The notes below the pieces were generated by a model. That model was not told where the DNA came from. It searched no databases and worked only from the letters and a program-made list of their open reading frames with translations. A stretch of DNA of 64,000 nucleotides. It comes from Mycobacterium sp. JS623 (GTDB lineage: Bacteria > Actinomycetota > Actinomycetes > Mycobacteriales > Mycobacteriaceae). Shown here in pieces: positions 16,804-26,757 of this stretch. The stretch covers positions 5,332,001-5,396,000 of the forward strand of contig NC_019966.1 in the NCBI RefSeq assembly GCF_000328565.1, in the 5' to 3' direction. The translations under genes and the position numbers were made by a program. The first letter of the stretch is position 1; the number at the start of each line of letters is the position of its first letter.

Positions 16804-17585
16804 CGGAGACCTATTTCGCGAAGGGCAACGAGGTGAAGCTGTTCGAGCAAGCGTTTCATCGGCGCATTCCTGTCATGCTCACCGGGCCGACCGGATGCGG
16901 CAAGACACGGCTGGTCGAACACATGGGTCTGCTGCTGGGCCGACCCGTTGTCACGATCAGCTGCCACGACGATCTCACCAGTTCCGACCTCGTCGGCCGC
17001 TTCATGGTGACCGGCGGCGACGTGGTCTGGAAGGACGGTCCACTGACCAGAGCAGTCAAGGCCGGCGCCATCTGCTATCTCGACGAAGTCGTTGAGGCTA
17101 GGCATGATTCGTTGGCGATCCTGCATTCACTCACCGATCACCGCCGTGCGTTGTACTTGGATCGAGCCGACGAAGTGGTGCAGGCACCGGAGACGTTCAT
17201 GCTCGTGTGCTCCTATAATCCTGCGTACCGCAGCTCGCTCAAAGAGCTCAAACCATCCTTCCGGCAACGGTTTGTCACGCTGCCGATGCAGTATCTGCCG
17301 CCGGACCGTGAGGCGGATGTGGTTGTCACCGAAACGGGTGTCGACACCGACACGGCGCGGCGGCTCGTGGCATGCGCAGTTGCAATCCGCACCGCAGACG
17401 AGGCGTTTCACTTCGAACCGCCGTCGACCCGGGTACTGGTTACCGCCGCACAGTTAATCGCCTCTGGGGCAACCGAATTGGAAGCTGCCGACGCCTGCAT
17501 CCTCGCGCCGTTGAGCACCGATGGAGCGATCACCGACGGATTACGGGAAGTCGCGGCCGCTTGCCTGGCTGCCGCTGATATTTAG
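16800..17585 (+). CDS. NorQ/CbbQ-type MoxR AAA+ ATPase
   Basis: AAA+ protein of 261 aa. The Walker A motif GPTGCGKT is at 29-36, CHDDLTSSDLVGR at 55-67, Walker B ICYLDEV at 91-97, sensor 1 in CSYNP near 139, and a conserved FRQRF arginine region near 154. The C-terminal CbbQ domain follows. The block CHDDLTSSDLVGR with EVVEARHDS is diagnostic of the NirQ/NorQ/CbbQ branch of MoxR ATPases. It would hydrolyse ATP to remodel a client presented by the VWA partner encoded just upstream. The next gene, a 42-aa membrane protein, begins 14 nt downstream. Confidence 0.93.
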   Translation: MTETYFAKGNEVKLFEQAFHRRIPVMLTGPTGCGKTRLVEHMGLLLGRPVVTISCHDDLTSSDLVGRFMVTGGDVVWKDGPLTRAVKAGAICYLDEVVEARHDSLAILHSLTDHRRALYLDRADEVVQAPETFMLVCSYNPAYRSSLKELKPSFRQRFVTLPMQYLPPDREADVVVTETGVDTDTARRLVACAVAIRTADEAFHFEPPSTRVLVTAAQLIASGATELEAADACILAPLSTDGAITDGLREVAAACLAAADI

Positions 17586-17599
17586 GAGGGGTTGCGACC

Positions 17600-17728
17600 A
17601 TGGATCAGAAGGAACGCAAGCGCAAGAGGGCGCTGATCATCCTCCAGATCGCCATCTACGGCTATCTGCTGACGATGTTCGGAATCCAGCTGTACATGTC
17701 CTTCGTACGCGGCTGGTGGGAATTGTGA
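17600..17728 (+). CDS. 42-aa single-helix membrane microprotein
   Basis: ATG at 17600 with an excellent AGGAGGGG ribosome site at 17584-17591; TGA at 17726-17728. The protein starts with a basic stretch MDQKERKRKR, which should stay in the cytoplasm. One helix, ALIILQIAIYGYLLTMFGIQ, follows, and a short tail ends RGWWEL. Its stop overlaps the GTG start of the six-helix paralog by 4 nt (GTGA), so the two are translationally coupled. It is analogous in position and design to the 34-aa protein but not obviously homologous. It is probably an accessory subunit of the membrane protein that follows. Confidence 0.78.
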   Translation: MDQKERKRKRALIILQIAIYGYLLTMFGIQLYMSFVRGWWEL

Positions 17729-18420
17729 ACCTACAGTTGCAGTCTGGCGATTCCGTCAGCCTCGATGACCACCACGAGGAGTCGCGGCAGGCTCAGCGCC
17801 GCGCCGACAGGTGGATGATCGTCGGTGCGGCGCTGATGGGGATGTGGGCGCCCGGCCTCATCGGTTTCCCCATCTTCATGCGCGGTGTCTGGCTTCAGCG
17901 CCAGGCTCTGTGCGCAGGCCTGTCGGTCCGGCCGATGATTGTCACGCTGATCGGCTATCTGGTGCTGATCGACGGCTGCCTCAACAGCCTTGGCTGGGCA
18001 CTGGATCTCGTGGCCAACCACACCTTGATCAACCGGGTGCTGATGGTCGGCTGGGGCAACATGTTCGACGCAGGCTACTTCTGGCACTACAACGAGTTGT
18101 GGATCGGCGGCGCGGCCGGGCCGGGCGAAAAAGCTTGGGTTGCAGGGCTGATCCTGACCGTCTTCTCGATGCGATGCGCCGCGGCCATCGGCTTCCTGCA
18201 GATGAAGCGCTGGGGCCAGCAGTGGATGATCATCACCTGCTGGATGGGCGTGGTGATCTGGTGCGGCTACGTCTTCAACATGACCATGTACTCCGACGTC
18301 CGTTATGCCGGCGTCGTGTTCCCCGTCATCGGGTGGTGGCTCTACGACATCTTCTACATCACCCCGTTCCTGGCGATTCCGTACCTGCACACCGTCAACC
18401 GCGAAATCTTCTCCGACTGA
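17725..18420 (+). CDS. Six-helix membrane protein of unknown function, paralog 2
   Basis: The 231-aa paralog of the protein at 13787-14488, with about three quarters of aligned residues identical. Near-complete identity covers the last 90 residues, including [18 protein letters not shown] and [13 protein letters not shown]. The motif [17 protein letters not shown] is conserved. The start is a GTG at 17725 overlapping the stop of the 42-aa gene; a longer frame from 17521 is not supported, because it would cross the AAA+ and microprotein genes. A 75-bp stretch (18217-18291) is identical at DNA level to 14285-14359, suggesting gene conversion. Function unknown; probable client or partner of the adjacent NorD/NorQ-type pair. 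Confidence 0.82.
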   Translation: MNLQLQSGDSVSLDDHHEESRQAQRRADRWMIVGAALMGMWAPGLIGFPIFMRGVWLQRQALCAGLSVRPMIVTLIGYLVLIDGCLNSLGWALDLVANHTLINRVLMVGWGNMFDAGYFWHYNELWIGGAAGPGEKAWVAGLILTVFSMRCAAAIGFLQMKRWGQQWMIITCWMGVVIWCGYVFNMTMYSDVRYAGVVFPVIGWWLYDIFYITPFLAIPYLHTVNREIFSD

Positions 18421-18440
18421 ACGGCTTTAAGGAGCACGCT

Positions 18441-18857
18441 GTGACAACTACCGAAGAGCAGACGACCGAGGATCTGCCTCCGGGTACCACGCCGTACTAC
18501 GCGCGGATGCACAAATGGATCAAGCGTGCCGTGCTCGTGTGCCTGGTTGCGCTCGTCATCGAGGGCGCCTTGACGCTGCCGTTCATGGCGGTCTACTACG
18601 GCTATCCGACGCTGAGCCTCACCCAGATCTGTAGTGAGCTGCTGAAGATCAGGTACTCCGATGACGCATTGGAGTGCAAGTACCCGTACCCGCCGCTGGG
18701 GCCGCCCGAGGGCGCAGAAGGCAAGGACACCGCGCAGGATCAGTGGGGCATCCAGCCGGTGCCGAAATACCACCGGCTCGGCTTCCGCGAACTCGTCCGC
18801 ATCCACGACGAACGACTGGCCCGTGAGCAGACGCAAAATGCCCCCGACACGCCGTAG
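18441..18857 (+). CDS. Single-helix membrane-anchored protein, unknown
   Basis: The protein has 138 aa. The GTG start at 18441 has an AAGGA ribosome site 9 nt upstream. After a 25-residue cytoplasmic N-terminus it has one hydrophobic segment at about 28-50 ([18 protein letters not shown]). A likely external domain of about 85 residues follows, with two cysteines (ICSELL and LECKY) that could form a disulfide, and a proline-rich PYPPLGPP. No heme (CxxCH) or known copper motif is present. It follows the six-helix paralog by 20 nt and closes the operon, so it is probably a subunit of the same membrane assembly. Confidence 0.75.
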   Translation: MTTTEEQTTEDLPPGTTPYYARMHKWIKRAVLVCLVALVIEGALTLPFMAVYYGYPTLSLTQICSELLKIRYSDDALECKYPYPPLGPPEGAEGKDTAQDQWGIQPVPKYHRLGFRELVRIHDERLAREQTQNAPDTP

Positions 18858-18883
18858 AAAGGGGCACTTTACGTCTGCTCGCG

Positions 18884-19324
18884 CTACAAAGCCGGCGCGA
18901 ATACCGACTTGAACTTGTTCAGCGATTCGCGGATGTCGCCCTTGAGCGCACCGGCCACCACCATGCCGATCGGACCGAACAGCGCAGGCCCACCGAGGTG
19001 TACGTCGAACGTGACCGTCGAACCGTCGCCGGCCGGCTTGACCTTGCCGATGAGTTTGACCTTCACTCCGCCCTTGCCGTCGCCGTTGAGCGTCATTGCC
19101 TCTGGAGGCTTGTAGTGGACGATGGTCCAGCGGATCCGGTTCGGCATGCCCTTGACCTCGACGATGGATTCGAGCTGCGTGCCCTTTTCCAGCGTGTCGG
19201 GCAGTTTCGAACGCCATACCCGGTGGATGGTCAACCATTCCTTGTACCGGGACAGGTCAGAGGCGCACGCCCACGCCTTCTCCGGCGGTAATGGAACGTC
19301 GACGGAGACGGAAAGTTTCGCCAT
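18884..19324 (-). CDS. SRPBCC-fold protein, Rv0910-like toxin candidate
   Basis: A 146-aa START/SRPBCC-type protein: MAKLSVSVDVPLPPEKAW opens the fold, and the hydrophobic C-terminal helix spans GDIRESLNKFKSVF. In M. tuberculosis the equivalent Rv0910 is paired with the small antitoxin Rv0909 and lies after ctpE (recalled, not searched). The same arrangement is seen here, 5 nt after the 59-aa gene and downstream of the CtpE gene. The toxin activity of this family is reported for the tuberculosis pair but is not evident from sequence. Lipid or polyketide binding is the general fold function. Confidence 0.82.
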   Translation of the reverse strand: MAKLSVSVDVPLPPEKAWACASDLSRYKEWLTIHRVWRSKLPDTLEKGTQLESIVEVKGMPNRIRWTIVHYKPPEAMTLNGDGKGGVKVKLIGKVKPAGDGSTVTFDVHLGGPALFGPIGMVVAGALKGDIRESLNKFKSVFAPAL

Positions 19325-19329
19325 ATGGA

Positions 19330-19509
19330 CTAGGTCTTCGGGTTGCTCTTGTCCACGGCGTTCTTGGCGGCGTCGGCCACCTTGTCAACCGTGGAGCTGT
19401 ACTTGCCCTGCGTCTTCTTGTCGACGATGTCACCGGCCTTGTCGATCGCGGTGTCCACCTTGTCAGCGTTGTGGGCCAGCAGATTCTTCACCTTGTCGAG
19501 GAATGCCAT
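19330..19509 (-). CDS. Rv0909/MT0933-like antitoxin, 59 aa
   Basis: Read directly on the minus strand: ATG at 19509, TAG at 19332-19330. The protein [18 protein letters not shown] continues with alternating DK-rich helices ([29 protein letters not shown]). This lysine/aspartate-rich helical pattern is the MT0933-type antitoxin family. It lies 9 nt after the CtpE stop and 5 nt before the SRPBCC gene, the usual antitoxin-first order. The charged, helical, low-complexity sequence suggests it is disordered without its partner. Confidence 0.86.
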   Translation of the reverse strand: MAFLDKVKNLLAHNADKVDTAIDKAGDIVDKKTQGKYSSTVDKVADAAKNAVDKSNPKT

Positions 19510-19518
19510 GAGTCCACC

Positions 19519-21909
19519 CTAACTAGCTCGCCACAAGCGGCGTCGTTCGCCCAACATCGCACCTTGTACCCACCAGATGACCTCGATAATCGCGGCGCCG
19601 ATCAGGCCGATACCCACCGCAATCGACGTCATCGCGATGTTGGACGGGTCGAGCAGGAACGTCTTCTGCGCCGCCGGAATGGCGAAGATCACCACGTAGG
19701 CGAGGCCCGACATTGCTACCAGGGCGACGCGCCACCACTCGTACGGTCGCGCCACCACGGCCAGCACCCACACCGCGGTGAGCAACAGCGTGATCAGCGC
19801 CGCGGTCGACGCCTGCGTCTGCTGAACCGCGGTGGCTTCGCGGCCCTGATATGCCACCAGGTACGACACGAATGTCGCGATCCCGACCACGAGGCCGGAC
19901 GGGAGCGCCGCCGCCATCACCCGGCGCACGAAGCCGGTGTGCGCCCGTTCGGTGTTCGGCGCCAGCGACAGGACGAACGCGGGAATGCCGATGGTGAACC
20001 AGGCCGCGATCGTCACGTGGATTGGCTGGAACGGGAACAGCAGCGGATTGGTCCCAAAGATCTTGGACGCGAGGCCTGTTAGCCCCACCAGGATCGCGAG
20101 CAGCACCGAGTACACGGTCTTGGTGAGGAACAGATTGGAGACACGCTCGATGTTGCCGATCACCCTGCGGCCCTCGCCGACGACGTAAGGCAGCGTCGCG
20201 AACTTGTTGTCCAACAACACAATCTGGGCGACCGCCCGGGACGCGGAGCTGCCGGACCCCATCGCGACGCCGATGTCGGCATCCTTGAGTGCCAGCACGT
20301 CGTTGACGCCGTCACCGGTCATCGCGACCGTGTGCCCCCGGGACTGCAGCGCGTGCACCATGGCCCGCTTCTGGTCCGGACGCACCCTGCCGAATGTCGT
20401 GTACTCCTCGAGAGTATCGGCCAGTTCGTCGTTCCCGTGGGGCAGTTGGCGGGCGTCCATCGTCTCACCTGCAAGGCCGAGCGAGCCTGCGACGGCGCCC
20501 ACCGACACCGCGTTGTCGCCAGAGATGACCTTGACCGAAACATTCTGCGAGGCAAAGTAATCCAGCGTATCGCGGGCGTCGGGTCGGACGCGCTGCTCGA
20601 GCACCACCAGAGCCACCGGCGTGACGGTGCCGGGTGCGTCGGACCTGTCGACCGGTAGGTCACTCGAACCGAGCAGCAACACCCGCAGGCCCAGCGACCC
20701 GATCTGCTCGGCCTGTTCGGCCACCGTCGACTCCGGCGCGAGCAACACGTCGGGTGCCCCGATCACCCAGTTACCGTGTTCGCCGTACGACGCGCCACTC
20801 CATTTGGTCGCCGACTTGAACGGCGCGGTCGCCGTCGCCGTCCACCCGGGTGGCATCTTGTAGGCCTCGGCGATGGCCTGCACGCTGGCGTTCGGCCGGG
20901 GGTCGTCGGAGGCGAGTTGCGCCAAGATGTCGCCGACGGCCGCTTCCGTCAGCGGCTTGAGATCCGATACCCGCATACCGTTTTCGGTGAGCGTGCCCGT
21001 CTTATCGGCACACACCACGTCGACGCGGGCCAGGCCCTCGATCGCAGGCAACTCGTTGACGAGGCACTGCCGACGGCCGAGCCGGATCACCCCGACGGCG
21101 AACGCGATCGACGTCATCAGCACCAGCCCCTCGGGCACCATCGGGACGAGCGCGCCGACCATCGCGAGCACCGCCCGCCGCCAGCCGACATCGGTGGTGA
21201 ACAGCTGGGTGTAGATGGTCAGGAGGCCGGCAGGCCATAGTAGATAGGTGATGAACTGCAGTATTTTGTTGATACCGCTGCGCAGTTCGGAATTCACCAG
21301 CGTGAACTTGCTGGCTTCTTCGGACAGCTTGGCGGCGTACGCCTCACGGCCGACCTTCGTGGCCCGGTACGCGCCACTGCCCGCGACGACGAAGCTGCCC
21401 GACATCACGGTGTCGCCAGCATCTTTGGCGACCGAATCCGCCTCACCGGTCAGCAGCGATTCGTCGACCTCGAGGTTGTTCTCCTCGAGCACTTCACCGT
21501 CGACGACGATCTGATCACCCGGTCCAATCGAGATGACGTCGTCGAGGACGACCTCACTGGGCAGGAGCGCCACGGGGCCGGATTGCCTGCGCACCAAGGG
21601 TTTCGCCTGCCCGACGATGGCGAGCCTATCGAGTGTCTGCTTGGCGCGCAGCTCCTGGATGATGCCGATCGCACTGTTGGCGATGATGAGCAGGCCGAAC
21701 AAGCCGTTGATCACCGAGCCCGTGGACAGCACGATGATCAGCAGCACCCCCAAGATCGCGTTGATGCGGGTGAAGACGTTGGCCCGGACGATGTCGGACA
21801 TGCTGCGCGCCGCACGGATCGGCACATCGTTGGTCTTGCCGTCGGCTACTCGCTGGGCGACCTCGACATCGGTCAGGCCCGTCGCTGCAACACCCGGCAG
21901 GGTGGTCAC
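19519..21909 (-). CDS. ctpE: P-type ATPase CtpE, probable calcium transporter
   Basis: P-type ATPase of 796 aa with TGEA at 154-157, the phosphorylation motif DKTGT with Asp302, and the hinge [20 protein letters not shown] near 545. Membrane helix 4 carries PMVPEGL at 257-263, without the CPC motif of heavy-metal ATPases. No N-terminal heavy-metal domain is present. Neighbours on both sides match the M. tuberculosis Rv0907-Rv0910 order, so this is CtpE; in M. smegmatis CtpE is linked to calcium uptake. The GTG start at 21909 overlaps the upstream hydrolase stop (GTGA). The C-terminal half contains about six further membrane helices. Confidence 0.93.
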   Translation of the reverse strand: MTTLPGVAATGLTDVEVAQRVADGKTNDVPIRAARSMSDIVRANVFTRINAILGVLLIIVLSTGSVINGLFGLLIIANSAIGIIQELRAKQTLDRLAIVGQAKPLVRRQSGPVALLPSEVVLDDVISIGPGDQIVVDGEVLEENNLEVDESLLTGEADSVAKDAGDTVMSGSFVVAGSGAYRATKVGREAYAAKLSEEASKFTLVNSELRSGINKILQFITYLLWPAGLLTIYTQLFTTDVGWRRAVLAMVGALVPMVPEGLVLMTSIAFAVGVIRLGRRQCLVNELPAIEGLARVDVVCADKTGTLTENGMRVSDLKPLTEAAVGDILAQLASDDPRPNASVQAIAEAYKMPPGWTATATAPFKSATKWSGASYGEHGNWVIGAPDVLLAPESTVAEQAEQIGSLGLRVLLLGSSDLPVDRSDAPGTVTPVALVVLEQRVRPDARDTLDYFASQNVSVKVISGDNAVSVGAVAGSLGLAGETMDARQLPHGNDELADTLEEYTTFGRVRPDQKRAMVHALQSRGHTVAMTGDGVNDVLALKDADIGVAMGSGSSASRAVAQIVLLDNKFATLPYVVGEGRRVIGNIERVSNLFLTKTVYSVLLAILVGLTGLASKIFGTNPLLFPFQPIHVTIAAWFTIGIPAFVLSLAPNTERAHTGFVRRVMAAALPSGLVVGIATFVSYLVAYQGREATAVQQTQASTAALITLLLTAVWVLAVVARPYEWWRVALVAMSGLAYVVIFAIPAAQKTFLLDPSNIAMTSIAVGIGLIGAAIIEVIWWVQGAMLGERRRLWRAS

Positions 21910-23483
21910 TTGGTAAACGTCCCGTTCTTGCCATCGTCGTAGTACTCCAGCGTGAGCTTGTTACCGTCGAACGTCGCTTTGGACACCGATCCTGGCGGGG
22001 AGTTCTCCGAGACCCACGCGTAGGTGAAGACGTCGCCGTCCCAATGATCCAGTGGCACATCAAGTTTGGTTCCGATCGCGAGGTGCAGCCTGCCATCCTT
22101 CTCGGTGACCCGCGCGGGGCCCCAGTAATCGTTGTGGTAGGTGCCGACATAAGACGCGAAGGGCGCAGGGGGCGCAGGATTGGGTGGTGGCTTCTGCCCG
22201 ACCAGCGAGCCCGCCGGCCGCTCCATCTGTTTGAAGATGTCGCCGTAGAGCTTGTACCAGTCCTCGCGCACCTCGCCGAATTGCACCAGGTCGGCGAATT
22301 CGGCGGTCACGGATTCGGGTACGCCGGATGGCGTTGCGTTGGTCAGCGCGACGATCGCCACGTCCGCCGACGGCACGATCACGAAGTTGGTGGCCGCGCC
22401 GAGTTCGAAACCACCGGAGTGACTCAGCGACATCCGAGCGGCCGACGTCGTGCCGACGTTGAATCCGTAGCCGTAGAAGCCCGACCGCATCGCGGGCTCG
22501 CTTGCGGGACTCGCCACGATCTGCGGCGTCACCGCAGGCAACAACGCCTTCGGGTCGACGATCTGCTTGCCATCATGGCTGCCGTTGGCCAGCACCATTG
22601 TCAGCCACCGCGTCATGTCGTTGAGCGACGAACTCGCACCACCTGCGGGCGATTCGGGGTCGGCGTTGCGAACGTAGAGCGGTTCATAACGGCCGTCGAC
22701 ATGAATATGGCCGATGGCGCGATCCGGTCGGGCTTCATAGTCTGCGAACCGGAAGCTCGTCGACGTCATCCCCAGCGGGCGCAGCACCGCCTCGTCGGCA
22801 AGATCCTCCCAGGATTTACCCGCGCTCACCGCGACGGCTTCAGCCCCGGCCGTCAGGCCAAAGTTGGTGTAGGCGTAGGAAATTCGGAAGGGGTCGAGCG
22901 GTAGCTGTCGCAGGCGCTCGAGTACATATCGCCGGTCATAGCCGAGGTCCTCGAGCATGTCGCCCGCATGGTCGGGTAGTCCGGAGCGATGCGAGAACAT
23001 GTCCCCGACGGTGGCCATCTGCGTGACGGCGGGATTCGACAGCGCGAACCACGGCAGCTTCGCCGCCACAGGCGTGTCCCAGCCAATCGCGTTGGCGCCC
23101 ACCTGCTGAGCGACGACGGTCCCGCTCAACGGCTTGGACAGCGACGCCAGCTGGAACACGGTGTCGGGGTCGATCTTGTCACCAGTTCGCACGTCTTTGA
23201 CGCCGAAGCCCTTGACGTACACCGTTTTCCCGCCATGCACCACCGCGACGGCCATCCCGGGTATGCCGGACTTCTTCATCAAGTCGGCGACGATGCCGTC
23301 GAGCTTGGCCACCGCATTGTCGATGGCATTGTCCGGCAGCGGCATCGCGGGCACCAACGGAGGCGGCATGTCGGACAGCGTCTGTGCCGTCGGCGGTGGC
23401 GCAGGTTCCGCCGGTTTGGTGTCGCAGCCTGAGATGAGTGCCAGCACAAGCGCGGCAACGGTCGCTCTGGCCAGTGCGTTCAT
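21906..23483 (-). CDS. Lipoprotein serine hydrolase, beta-lactamase/class C PBP fold
   Basis: The 525-aa protein resembles Rv0907. A signal peptide with lipobox LISGC at about 16-20 marks a lipoprotein. The catalytic SxxK is SLSK within [11 protein letters not shown] near residue 135; the Tyr motif is YTN in YAYTNFG near 203, and the KTG-equivalent is HSGG near 340. A C-terminal lipocalin-like extension ([12 protein letters not shown]) occurs from about 435. Such enzymes act as esterases or D-amino peptidases on the outer surface. The ATG at 23483 gives the proper signal sequence; a GTG at 23492 adds only three residues. The 3' end overlaps ctpE, so it is likely co-transcribed. Confidence 0.9.
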   Translation of the reverse strand: MNALARATVAALVLALISGCDTKPAEPAPPPTAQTLSDMPPPLVPAMPLPDNAIDNAVAKLDGIVADLMKKSGIPGMAVAVVHGGKTVYVKGFGVKDVRTGDKIDPDTVFQLASLSKPLSGTVVAQQVGANAIGWDTPVAAKLPWFALSNPAVTQMATVGDMFSHRSGLPDHAGDMLEDLGYDRRYVLERLRQLPLDPFRISYAYTNFGLTAGAEAVAVSAGKSWEDLADEAVLRPLGMTSTSFRFADYEARPDRAIGHIHVDGRYEPLYVRNADPESPAGGASSSLNDMTRWLTMVLANGSHDGKQIVDPKALLPAVTPQIVASPASEPAMRSGFYGYGFNVGTTSAARMSLSHSGGFELGAATNFVIVPSADVAIVALTNATPSGVPESVTAEFADLVQFGEVREDWYKLYGDIFKQMERPAGSLVGQKPPPNPAPPAPFASYVGTYHNDYWGPARVTEKDGRLHLAIGTKLDVPLDHWDGDVFTYAWVSENSPPGSVSKATFDGNKLTLEYYDDGKNGTFTK

Positions 23484-23737
23484 AGGTTGCACCGTAACGG
23501 TTGGCCGCCCTACAGCGGCGTTTTACGTAACTCCCAGGCAATGACGGTTCCCAAAAGTGATTTCGCAGTGGCCGCGGTGGGGATGTGACGGGTGAGAGCT
23601 GTCTGCTTGCGCCGCGTGCAAGAGTCCTCGTCGAGTTCGACGGTCGCGCGAACAGGCCCGAGACCAAAGCACGCTAACGTCGATTTCGACCGTCGGTGCG
23701 GGAACTGCCGCTGTCGCGGCGTCGGCAGAACAACCGG
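23484..23737. other. Intergenic region, 254 bp, no gene seen
   Basis: The gap separates two leftward genes, the MBL enzyme ending at 23738 and the lipoprotein hydrolase starting at 23483. I find no coding frame with mycobacterial codon use and no strong hairpin. It probably contains the promoter of the hydrolase-ctpE-antitoxin operon, but no convincing -10 or operator can be named. Confidence 0.5.
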
Positions 23738-24850
23738 TTACAGCTGCCACCACGCGTCGACCGACGTCTCGGGATCGACGCGCTGCCCAGGCTTTGGCAC
23801 GACCACATGCACGCTGGCGGAATCCGCGGCCCGCAACAGCCGTTCGACCGGCTCCGCCCACGGATGCGGGGCCAAGCGGAACGTCGCCCAGTGGATCGGA
23901 ACCAACAGCCCCTTGTCGGCCTCCGCGACATCCAGATGCGCGCGGACCGCTTCCTCGGGGTTCATATGGATGTCGGGCCACGCGGGGTGATACGCGCCGA
24001 TCGGCAACAGGGTCAGGTCGAAAGGCCCGTGGTCCAAACCGATTTCGGCGAAGCTCTTGGTGTAGCCGGTGTCACCGCCGAAGAACGCGCGGTGCGCTGG
24101 CCCGGCGATCACCCACGACGCCCACAGCGTCGTGTCGCGGGTGAACAGCCGCCCCGAGAAGTGCCGGGCAGGCGTGCAGACCAGCGTCAGGTCCCCGATC
24201 GTGTGGCTTTCGTTCCAGTCGAGTTCGACGATGCGGCTCTCCGGAATCCCCCACTTGCGCAGGTGCGCGCCGACTCCGAGCGGCACGACGAACGGCGACC
24301 GCTGAGTGCGAGCAAGGCCGAGAATCGTCTCCACGTCGAGGTGGTCGTAGTGGTCATGGCTGATCACCACCGCATCGACCGCGGACAGCGACTCCAGCGG
24401 CGCGGGCACCTCGTGCAACCGCTCGGGCCCCACGGTCTGCGAGGGCGAGCAGCGGCGACTCCAGATCGGATCCGCGAGCACCCGGTAGCCGTCGACCTCG
24501 ATCAGCGCCGACGAGTGGCCGAACCAGCACACCGAGAGCTCAGCGGCGGGATCGGCGGGCGCCGGCTCGACGATCGGTATCGGTCCTGGCGGCCGAGACT
24601 TGCCGCGCGAGCCGATCAGTTCCCAGATGATCCGCCGTTGCTCCTCCCGGTCGAGGCTGATGCCCGACGCAGGATCGACGTTGACGAAGGCGCCCTCACG
24701 GAAGTTCGGTGATCGACGCGCCACCGTCTCGATCTCGGCGGGCGACGCTCCTAGCGCAGCGGGCGCACCGTGCATCGCGCGCAACAGCCAACTTCCGGCC
24801 AGCACGGACGCCGTGCCGAACCCGAAACGCAAGGCCGCGCGCACCACCAT
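23738..24850 (-). CDS. Metallo-beta-lactamase fold hydrolase, NAPE-PLD/Rv0906-like
   Basis: A 370-aa protein with the zinc motif SHDHYDHLD (HxHxDH), GHSS upstream in WFGHSSALI, later ARHFSGR, and Asp in FFGGDTGY. A final His in PIHWATF completes a two-metal site. The arrangement fits the NAPE-phospholipase D/UlaG-like branch and Rv0906 of M. tuberculosis. A hydrophobic N-terminus (FGFGTASVLAGSWLL) is probably a membrane anchor or signal. The start is ATG at 24850, sharing its A with the EchA6 stop (TGATG); a longer frame from 25045 is an echA6 shadow. Confidence 0.9.
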   Translation of the reverse strand: MVVRAALRFGFGTASVLAGSWLLRAMHGAPAALGASPAEIETVARRSPNFREGAFVNVDPASGISLDREEQRRIIWELIGSRGKSRPPGPIPIVEPAPADPAAELSVCWFGHSSALIEVDGYRVLADPIWSRRCSPSQTVGPERLHEVPAPLESLSAVDAVVISHDHYDHLDVETILGLARTQRSPFVVPLGVGAHLRKWGIPESRIVELDWNESHTIGDLTLVCTPARHFSGRLFTRDTTLWASWVIAGPAHRAFFGGDTGYTKSFAEIGLDHGPFDLTLLPIGAYHPAWPDIHMNPEEAVRAHLDVAEADKGLLVPIHWATFRLAPHPWAEPVERLLRAADSASVHVVVPKPGQRVDPETSVDAWWQL

Positions 24851-25584
24851 CAGGCCCCCTGGAACCTCGGCGGTCGCTTCTCGATGCGGGCGACCTGTGC
24901 CTCGATGACGTCCTGAGACGCCCATGCCCTGTCGAACAGCTCTTTGTGCTCGGGCCACTGTTCCTCGTAGGCGCCGTCGTCGTTGAGCACGCGCTTGGCG
25001 TGCTGCAGCGCAAGCGGTGCGAAGCCCGCGATCTCGGCGGCCCACGCCTGTGCGTCGGCCAGCGTGCCGATGCGGTTGGCCATGCCGGTCTGCAGCGCGA
25101 CGTCCGCGGTGAGCCGTTCCGCGGCGAACAGCATGCCCCTGGCCCGGCCTGCCCCGACCAGTGACGTCAGCCGACGAATGCTCCAGTTATCCAGCGCCAG
25201 ACCATATTTCGCTACCGGGAACTGGAAGTAGGCGTCGGGCGCGACGACGCGCAGATCGCAGATCATGGATAGGATGACGCCCGCCCCGATCGCGGGTCCA
25301 TTGATTGCGCCGATGACCGGGACCGGGGCTGCGTCGATGGCCAGGTTCAACGCCTTGGCCTTCTCTGGCAGCTCCTCGGCCACACCCGAAGGGTCGGACA
25401 AATCCGCACCCGCGCTGAAAACATGGCCCTGGCCGGTGAGCACGATGGCCCGGATGTCTTCGGCGGCGGCCTTCTCGACCGCCTCGCGCAGACCGTCGAC
25501 GAGCGCGCTGTTCAGCGCGTTACGCCGGTCGGCACGCTGCATTTCCAGGGTCATCACGTGGCCGTCGCGGGTCACACCAATCAT
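24850..25584 (-). CDS. echA6: Enoyl-CoA hydratase/isomerase family protein EchA6
   Basis: Crotonase-fold protein of 244 aa, the same length as M. tuberculosis EchA6 (about 243). The oxyanion-hole segments are [10 protein letters not shown] near 62-71 and GPAIGAGV near 103-110. The usual catalytic glutamates are not obvious, consistent with EchA6, which in M. tuberculosis binds acyl-CoA for mycolate synthesis and has no hydratase activity. ATG at 25584 is chosen because upstream residues to 25662 look non-coding. It lies next to accD3 and an antigen 85 paralog, a lipid-envelope neighbourhood. It probably starts the leftward operon through the MBL gene. Confidence 0.9.
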   Translation of the reverse strand: MIGVTRDGHVMTLEMQRADRRNALNSALVDGLREAVEKAAAEDIRAIVLTGQGHVFSAGADLSDPSGVAEELPEKAKALNLAIDAAPVPVIGAINGPAIGAGVILSMICDLRVVAPDAYFQFPVAKYGLALDNWSIRRLTSLVGAGRARGMLFAAERLTADVALQTGMANRIGTLADAQAWAAEIAGFAPLALQHAKRVLNDDGAYEEQWPEHKELFDRAWASQDVIEAQVARIEKRPPRFQGA

Positions 25585-25598
25585 GGCGCTCACCCTAG

Positions 25599-26729
<1,131 letters not shown>

Positions 26730-26757
26730 GGCCCGTCGCGCGGGTTAGCCTCATGCG

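Noticed and set aside
15271..17585. Interpretation of the VWA/AAA+ pair as part of a nitric oxide reductase operon
   Set aside because: No NorB-like 12-helix protein and no heme c (CxxCH) protein occurs in the cluster.
13787..18420. Identification of the six-helix proteins as copper monooxygenase (PmoC/AmoC) subunits
   Set aside because: The size and helix number are similar, but the DxxxH and later His ligand spacing is not found and no A or B subunit gene is nearby.
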